From Xanthostigma xanthostigma (taxonomy: Eukaryota > Arthropoda > Insecta > Raphidioptera > Raphidiidae), in the NCBI GenBank assembly GCA_963575645.1, contig OY754466.1:44734001-44798000 (forward strand): 64,000 nucleotides of DNA. Reading direction: 5' to 3'. The notes beneath the pieces were generated by a model, which worked only from the letters and a program-made list of their open reading frames with translations, had not been told where the DNA came from and did no database searches. The translations under genes and the position numbers were made by a program. This document shows positions 57,353 to 64,000 of the stretch, one piece after another. Each line of letters starts with the position of its first letter. The first letter of the stretch is position 1.

Positions 57353-58138
57353 TAACTATATTCTGTATGTAAACTTGCACAACCCATTTTAATTATATTA
57401 CTACTTAAACGCACCTCGATATATTTTCAATTTTCAAGTCTCGAAAAATCGGTGCCATATTTTGTGTTCAATATTTTATTGTCATCTTATTCTTGCTTTC
57501 TTGTGTCTCATCAAATGAATACACAAACGGCAAATTCTGCGTTTTTATATTTGCAAACTTTTATATTATTATATAAAAAAATTGTCAAAGTTTTGTAGTT
57601 CGTGAAAATAATGAAAATTTACAGACTATTTTGTTCATTTTGATTTTAAAACTTCAAACATTATACATGTACTAGAAATACAAGTTGAGTAACTTTTTTT
57701 ATATTATTTCTAAAAAAGATTGTTGAGTTTTTCACACCGGTCTATTTGTGTCTGTTTCACAACATTATCGCTGTAGTACCTACTTGAATAATAAAACACG
57801 GTCATTATACCGACTTTCGAAAAATTGTAACATGATTAAAGTACTCGCACGGTATTTTTGTATTACGCAGAACGGGAATAAACTGTTACAAACTCTTTGT
57901 ATTCTTCTATTTTATTATTTAGAACTGTCGTTTGTTTCTGTTACGTTATAAAGAAGTGCTTTCTGTTTATTTGTTTAACTGTTCTGTTAAACATTTATTA
58001 TTACATAACGAACTAGAACAGTTTTGTTACAATACTCTAAAAATTCGAGAAGTATTAAACGGTTCGCTAAAGTTTTAAAAATTAGAAACTATTAAAAACA
58101 GAGATATGAGTAAGCCGTAAGCAGGTATTATGTTCTAA
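57353..58138. other. AT-rich DNA, nothing recognised
   Basis: No feature found; also 59551-60144, 60836-61446, 61743-62024 and 63629-64000. The 80-codon frame at 63738-63980 resembles nothing known to me. Confidence 0.45.
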
Positions 58139-58495
58139 GACCGCGCACACTTGTCAAGCCTGAGCCTGCAAGACCAGCACAACACGGAGTAAAAAAGTCT
58201 GTTCTTGAAGGTACCTACCTATATTTAACGGAATACATTAGATTAGACCAACACCTTCATACATTTTCTGTCTAGCCGTGCTGGACCAATCTAGTGTGCT
58301 TGTGATGTGCCGTTTTCATTAATTTGCATTAATAAAACTGCTTGAAAACAACAAAATGTCTACCGCACATTACGAAGCCTGCACTAAAATTTGCTGGTTT
58401 ATGAAGGTTGTTCATGAACTAGTGTGCTATATCGTGCAGTTGCACGTTTGTGCTGTGCTGGTTGTGCAGGTTTATGCTTGACACGTCTGTGCGGT
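58139..58495. mobile_element. Inverted-repeat MITE
   Basis: GACCGCGCACACTTGTCAAG and inverted TACCGCACAGACGTGTCAAG, continuing with GCACAACCAGCACAGCAC. The frame at 58399-58593 is a shadow. Confidence 0.65.
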
Positions 58496-58635
58496 ATTTT
58501 AGTACTTTTGCCGAAGAATCTTTGATTGACACAGATATTATTTTCAGATCCAGTAATTAATATCAGTATTACGTTAAGAGGATAATGAATCAATAAAAAA
58601 TGCTATTAAACAATATTCAATTGCAACGTTTCGTT

Positions 58636-59286
58636 TTTGACGTGATAACGTCTTATAAATTGATGAATCACCAATCTTATAAATAAAATTGATAAAACAC
58701 CGGCTGCATGCACGAAAAAGTGTAACGTTCCTAACGTTCGTAACGCGTAACGTTCCGCCTGACCCTGTGCGTGCTTTTTGCTAATTTCTCGCTCAATTTA
58801 AATCAGATCGGTTTGAAACCAGTCTTAAACGAAAGAGGAGAACATTTTACATAGATTTCGTATAACAGAATTTGCCTAAACAGTTTTTTTATACAAATTT
58901 ATATAGAAAAATAGCTGTATAAATGCAATGTTGTCTAATGCATGGCGCGACGCGGTCGGTCGTCTTTGTTTGCCGTACATGGAAATTAGAAAATAACGTA
59001 TGTCTTGTCTTAACATGAAAACGGCTGCATTTCTAATGTTTAATTCAATTTTTTGACATAGTATTTTGTGAAATGCAACGCCTTCTAAGTTAAGTATTGG
59101 AATAACTAATTATTATTAGAACATAATACTTTGACAGTTGCAAACGTCACTTTTGACATTTCTTATCATTCCGACACCAAGGATAAGCGGATTGAAACCA
59201 AATTTTGGGAGGTTTAGGTTATGTATTACGGAATACGTTATCACGTAAAACTATCGTCCGTAAACCGACTTTACAGACAACCAATT
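58636..59286 (-). mobile_element. Repeat E/F copy 2
   Basis: Inverted relative to 41081-41667: GACGTGATAACGTCTTATAA at the left, AATACGTTATCACGT..GGTTGTCTG at the right. A 30 bp repeat D scrap (ATTGAAACCAAATTTTGGGA) lies at 59183-59212. The middle differs from copy 1. Confidence 0.6.
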
Positions 59287-59375
59287 TTTTTTTTATTCAA
59301 AATTTCCTCAGCCTCTTGGAAAACAGCTTAACATTAGTCTTAAACTTGTGGATTGCGTTTTTAATATGTTATTTC

Positions 59376-59550
59376 TATAATCCCCAGAGACAAACAGCTC
59401 TAATTTAAAATTAAAACAAAATCAAACAAATGATGATCATGAGAATAAATTATACTTTAATTATATAATCCCCAGAGACAAACAGTCCTAATTTAAAATT
59501 AAAACAAAATCAAAAAAATGATGATCAAGAGAATAAATTGTACCTATACT
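59376..59550 (+). repeat. 88 bp tandem duplication
   Basis: TATAATCCCCAGAGACAAAC begins units at 59376 and 59464; the two units differ at only a few positions. Confidence 0.85.
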
Positions 59551-60144
59551 TTAACTCCAGCTAGCATTTTTTATTGATCCAGTATCCTCTTAACATAATA
59601 TTGATGTTACTTTCCCCTTTTTTGGCTTTTCTTAAAACTGCATTTTTAAAGTTTTGATTTCTTAAACTTAAACTTAAAAAAAGAATAATTAACTGAGAAA
59701 AATATAATTAAAAATGCTTTAAAAATTGTTGAATAAGGTTCTCGAAAAATAAATAGGTAGCATTTTCGAAAAACACTTTGTACGCTATTCAGAGAAACTA
59801 AGAAATAACTAAACCGTCAGTGAAATATGTAAACATGACAGAGTTAACAAGCTTTTACATACTAGTTAGTTACTGTCATTTTACAAAAAAAATTACAGAA
59901 AACTGGAAACTAGCATAATGCATTAAAATCATATGGACTGACGGAGCTAACAAGATTGCATTATTTCCAACGTTAATGGCCACCTACTGTGTTTTTCAAT
60001 TGACTTTACCCAACTCTCGTGAACTGTAGGTATGCCGACTAGAAATGACTGAACCCGTCAAATTTTCTAATCTGTTACCCGAATCGAATACCTGGTCCTT
60101 ATCGATTTACTGGTAATAAAAGAAAAAAAAGTGATGTTATTTTT

Positions 60145-60214
60145 CAATAAATAAAATTATCAATAATTTTATTTATTGAAGAGTTCTAATCAGACGTTAA
60201 TCAAAGATTTGAAT
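60145..60214 (-). mobile_element. Repeat B copy 6, internally collapsed, 10 bp TSD
   Basis: CAATAAATAAAATTATC meets its inverse directly, followed by the 5' leader (GAAGAGTTCTAATCAGACGT, TAATCAAAGATTTGA). TGTTATTTTT flanks both sides. Confidence 0.65.
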
Positions 60215-60385
60215 GTTGTTATTTTTGTTGGGAAACTCAAAACACAAACTATATTGAATCGTTAAATTATCATCTTGCGAATATTCTCTTAAAATTAAAG
60301 TAAAAGAGTGGCTGCTATTGGGATCCGTTAAATGGGCGGAGCTTTAAAAACATGGCGACGATGTGGTATAATTTCCCATAGACTA

Positions 60386-60461
60386 AGGCCTAGTTTATAT
60401 GAGAGGCGTTCAACGCGCGTTGGCCAACGCGCGTTGAACGCCTCTCATATAAACTAGGCCT
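60386..60461. repeat. Perfect 76 bp palindrome without spacer
   Basis: Checked base by base around the centre 60423/60424: half-arm AGGCCTAGTTTATATGAGAG then GCGTTCAACGCGCGTTGG. No mismatch and no loop. Confidence 0.95.
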
Positions 60462-60649
60462 AACAGTCCAATTATGATTTTTTTGAAATGCAATAAAATG
60501 ATAAGTACCTATCACCACAATATGTGATTGGGCTAATACAGATCATCGAAAAAGCTAATAGTCGCGAACAACTATCATTCGTGTTTTTACGTATAACATC
60601 AAAGCTGCTTGCTTGGAATTTATTTGTTTTTATGTAATTATTAACTAAT

Positions 60650-60835
60650 TTTTTAATTAATGTTTTTAATAAGCGTCTTACGACCGAGGTATGAAGGAAA
60701 ATAGTATTTAAACCACACTGGCCGAAAGTTTATCATACTTGCACTGCGCGTCAGGGCAAGATATCAAACTTTCGGCCAGTGTGGTGTATCCTATTTTCGG
60801 CCCTTGTGATGTAATATACTATTAGAAACGAGTAC
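60650..60835 (-). repeat. Repeat H copy 2
   Basis: The inverted counterpart of 18503-18660: CGAGGTATGAAGGAAAATAG, a hairpin at 60714-60787 (ACCACACTGGCCGAAAGTTT and inverse), then GGCCCTTGTGATGTAATA. Confidence 0.65.
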
Positions 60836-61446
60836 ATGAGTTTGTCGTCATTTCTAATGTCCCTGTGTTCATAAATAATTATAAAATTATGGTACGATGA
60901 CTTATGAGTTTAAAATAAACGTTTTTGCTTGCATTTACAAGCAACCTAAATGTGAAAAGGGGTGAAAAAGGTTATGTATTATTCTTTGACCGTCAGTTTT
61001 TTTTACACACATGCGCTCTTTTTATTAATCATTATTTTATTAATTATTTTTAATTAAATTATTAATTAAAAAAAAAACGACCTAGCGCGTTTTAGGCACG
61101 GATATGACAGGGTTCCGTAGCCTTTCTAACATTGAACTTAGAGAGTGGGGGGGGGGCTTTGATAACGAATTTGAAATGTATCGTAACTACAGGTTCAGAA
61201 TCAAAAGATCATTTTTGTTGCATTTTACTATTTTTAAAAAAATTGACTTTTCACTCTAAAAAAAAACAATTATTTTTCAAATATTTAATTTTTTCTGTTT
61301 TTGGATAATAATCAATCTACGTCCGTTATATACAAAATTTCATTTTAATAGGTAGGAATAGAAAGAGAGGGCTGTGACAGACGTGTGAACTGACCGAAAC
61401 TAAAAAGCCCGAAAAAAACCGACATGATCCCGAACAATGCTGCGGA

Positions 61447-61742
61447 CAGTGGCGTAACAATAGGGTGGCAGAACGGGCAAAATGCCACGGGCCCCTGGCC
61501 TGAAGGGGCCCGTGACCCGAGAGGCCGTTAGGATAGAAGAAACCTAACATTTATTACAAAATTTGGTAAAAAATATTAATTTTGTATTTAATCAACTTAA
61601 GTTAGGTATTAACTCAAGAACATACACAAATTTTACAAATATCCACTTTACTTCGTGATTTATATAGATGAAACTACAACGTGAAATTTTTTTATATTTA
61701 GGAAGAGTCCCATTCGTAAAATTACCTCAGGTTACGCCACTG
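61447..61742. mobile_element. hAT MITE, 8 bp TSD
   Basis: CAGTGGCGTAACAATAGGG and inverted CAGTGGCGTAACCTGAGG. Flanks GCTGCGGA and GCCGCAGA agree at 6 of 8. GGGCCCCTGGCC/GGGGCCCG near the left end. The frame at 61326-61550 is a shadow. Confidence 0.75.
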
Positions 61743-62024
61743 GCCGCAGATCAAGGCTAGTCAATAATAAATTGAAAATACAATTGCAAACTCTCGAATT
61801 AAAGTTTGGAGAGAGCTTATAATAAATGAGCCATGAAACATCATATAGACAACGGAATTGCTAGACGCTTGGGTATTTACAATTCCAGGAACTCCTACCG
61901 GTATTTTCTTCCCAAACGAACGTCGACCATACATTTAATTAAAATCATTATTTTTCGAGCCTCCATTCAAAGTTTCAAAGCAATGAATGAGTAACAAATC
62001 TACTGTATTCTATCGTTCTACGTA

Positions 62025-63628
62025 ATAGTCCAGGAGGCAGTGAAGATTTTCGGTACTTATTTTCGCAGTCAGCAAACACCGATAGAATTATTCTAAGCAA
62101 CATTCATATATATGTAGGGGGGGGGTCCTATGGGTTGAGGCGGAAAATGCGTTAGAAAGCACAAATATACTGCACTTTTTTTCCAGTGATAAAAATAGTT
62201 CTAGTAGTGAGAGATATAGTGAAGTTAAGAAAAAAAAATAGTCTAGCTAATCTGTGAGTATGGGTAATATTATGTCTGGCAGGTAAAAAATAGAAAAAAA
62301 ATAATCAAAACCATTGCCCTTATTTTCGCAGTCCTAAAAATTTGTCAGATGATAGTTTATATTATAATTACAGCTGCAAATACAGTCTGGCTAACGTGGA
62401 AAACCCCGAAAGCCTTGCCAGACTCGTCCAACGCTCGTCAGGTGCGCTAAATTCGGCATGTTGAAATTATATCTAACTTGTGAGTCTGGCGGGGCTTTCG
62501 TGATTGTAAATGACAGCCAGACGTGTATTTTCTATGAAATTATAGTATTATTTATAATGTGACAAATTTTCAAATCCGGGAAAATAACAGCAAAAATGTT
62601 GTAATTTTTACGATTTTCAAGATGCTGCCAGACTCATTTGCCAATTTCGTAAATCAGCCAGACTTACTTTTGATTATAGTTGATGGTAATATCAAATGAT
62701 ACGTGAAATTTCAAGCATAGGAAAATAAGGGTTACGGATTTCAAAAATCGGTCAAATTTTTGCATCCGCAAATTTTCAGCCAGACTGACTTTCCTCCACT
62801 TGGCATGTGCGTCACTGTTATTTCCATTAATAAAATGATTCACTTTAATTAATGTCAAATATTTATAAGACTGGGAAAATAAGTGGACTTGTGATTTTTT
62901 TTTATCTAGTGAACCCATCCGAAAATTTTAGCCAGACTCACAAATTGTCGTTTTGTGTCACCATCTAAACAAACTACTTATTTCATATTCACCTCTGGGA
63001 AAATAAGTACAAAAAAATTCCAGCCAATTGGGTGACGGGACCCTTCCAACTTCCAAAATGTTGACATTTGATTACAATAAAAAAAAATAAAATTTCTGAT
63101 ATCGCGTGAGGTGACGCGGATAATGGCTAGTATTCAATATGATATTAACTATTAGTTGCCATGGTTATCTACATAGCATGCCTAACTAGTTTATTTCTGA
63201 CAGATCCATAAAACAAAAGAGCGGTTGATTTTTTTATTTTCAAAATATTTCCGAAACTATAAAGTTTAGAAAAAAATTTGTTTAACAAAACTTTCTTGAA
63301 AAAATAAATAGAATAATAAGCCGTTATGAAAAGTATACCATTATTATATAAAAAATACCGTTTTAGCATATATCTCTTCTGCGCATGCGCCGATTTTACA
63401 TCCTCCCAAAATTTGGTTTCAATCCGCTCATCCGTTTGACCTGTATCGTGTTCACAAACAGACTAACAGACGCACAGAGTTTTTCCAAAAATATGTTTTT
63501 TGGATTCGGGGGACCTCAAAACGGAAAAATATATTTTTAAAATTTTTGAAAAGTGATTTTTGACCTAAACTAGTACCATTCCCCACTTGTGGGTTGGAAT
63601 GGTAAAAATTCACTGCCTCCTGGACTAT
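62025..63628. mobile_element. 1.6 kb inverted-repeat element with reiterated boxes
   Basis: ATAGTCCAGGAGGCAGTGAA and its inverse end the element. TATTTTCGCAGTC or its inverse-type GGAAAATAAG recurs at about 62057, 62320, 62577, 62718, 62872 and 62996. GCCAGACT/AGTCTGGC recurs at about 62268, 62383, 62415, 62480, 62513, 62624, 62655, 62777 and 62930. GTCTGGC predominates on the left and GCCAGAC on the right. Repeat D copy 4 is inserted near the right end. No protein is recognised. Confidence 0.65.
63021..63603 (-). mobile_element. Repeat D copy 4
   Basis: Full-length inverted copy, CCAGCCAATTGGGTGACGGG to GGTTGGAATGGT, flanked by AAAAATT on both sides. It interrupts the right end of the 1.6 kb element. 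Confidence 0.8.
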
Positions 63629-64000
63629 AAGTAACTAGTTTAATATATATCTAGATAAATAAATCATTACACTGTCCTACTGTACAACGTTGTAGGCAGG
63701 TTTTGAACGTTCAGTAATTGTATGTAGTACAATATTTATGAATTCTTCATGTCAAGATTCGAACTCTGACACATACATCAACAGCAGTGTGCGACGCACG
63801 TACAGCATTTGTTTTTACACTGCAGTTTTATACGCATGCGCAAAAAATAATTGCGAGGCTAAAGTGAGTTCACACCGAAACACTCAACAATCAATTCGTT
63901 CGTTGGATCTACAAGTAAATTGTATAACCGGTAACACAATAGAAATGAGAATGTCAGTAATGTCGCAAATGATCGTTTAGTGGGTGGTATGTTACGTCGG

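Noticed and set aside
62025-63010. CRISPR-like array from the spaced motifs
   Set aside because: Boxes are only 8-10 bp, change orientation, and spacing is irregular; the context is a eukaryotic transposon.
63738-63980. 80-codon frame near the window end as a gene
   Set aside because: No recognisable domain; could be the edge of something beyond the window but unsupported here.

Overview
This window looks like a gene-poor, AT-rich stretch of an insect nuclear genome. I recognise no host protein-coding exon on either strand. Nearly everything I can identify is mobile-element sequence: Helitrons, hAT, PIF/Harbinger, Tc1/mariner-IS630 and pogo-like elements, many MITEs and foldback elements, LINE 3' ends, tRNA-derived SINE heads, and a group of small retroelement-like repeats with long target duplications. 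The abundant Helitron (5' TCTATACTAATATATAAAG, 3' hairpin then GGGACCGCTAG) and a second Helitron (TCTATACTTCCATACTAATA) are types I know as common in Lepidoptera. A moth or butterfly is therefore my best guess, but other insects carry related elements and nothing here fixes the species. All boundaries were read by eye from inverted repeats, target-site duplications (TSDs) and copy-to-copy comparison.

Layout. 1-11 kb: a broken MITE, repeats C and N, a hAT MITE, a Helitron piece with a tRNA-Lys-like insert, repeat A, and a foldback near 8 kb. 11-20 kb: repeat B retroelements (three with TSDs of 12-15 bp), repeat D, a mariner MITE with a transposase tail, a SINE and a LINE 3' end. 20-29 kb: a 1.5 kb hAT element interrupted by a Harbinger element, hAT MITEs with clear 8 bp TSDs, a 600 bp foldback and a tRNA-Gln-like sequence. 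29-40 kb: foldbacks (one with 286 bp arms), a TTAA-flanked element, a hAT MITE lodged in the target duplication of a B element, a pogo element holding another MITE, and a cluster of four Helitron pieces. 40-50 kb: a GC-rich island, a triple-hairpin MITE beside a (TA)n tract, a mariner MITE with a transposase tail, and another Helitron. 50-64 kb: large palindromes, nested MITEs, a second TTAA element, a perfect 76 bp palindrome, and a 1.6 kb inverted-repeat element built from reiterated GCCAGACT and GGAAAATAAG boxes.

How the parts relate. No operon or host pathway is visible. Three patterns stand out. (1) Repeats B and L are foldback-shaped but flanked by 10-15 bp TSDs, are sometimes drastically truncated at one end, and share a CTGAAGA..stem..CGAAACGT core that resembles a hammerhead-ribozyme core. 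(2) A Helitron subfamily carries a tRNA-Lys-like body whose anticodon loop reads GTC in all four copies. (3) Several nested insertions allow relative dating.
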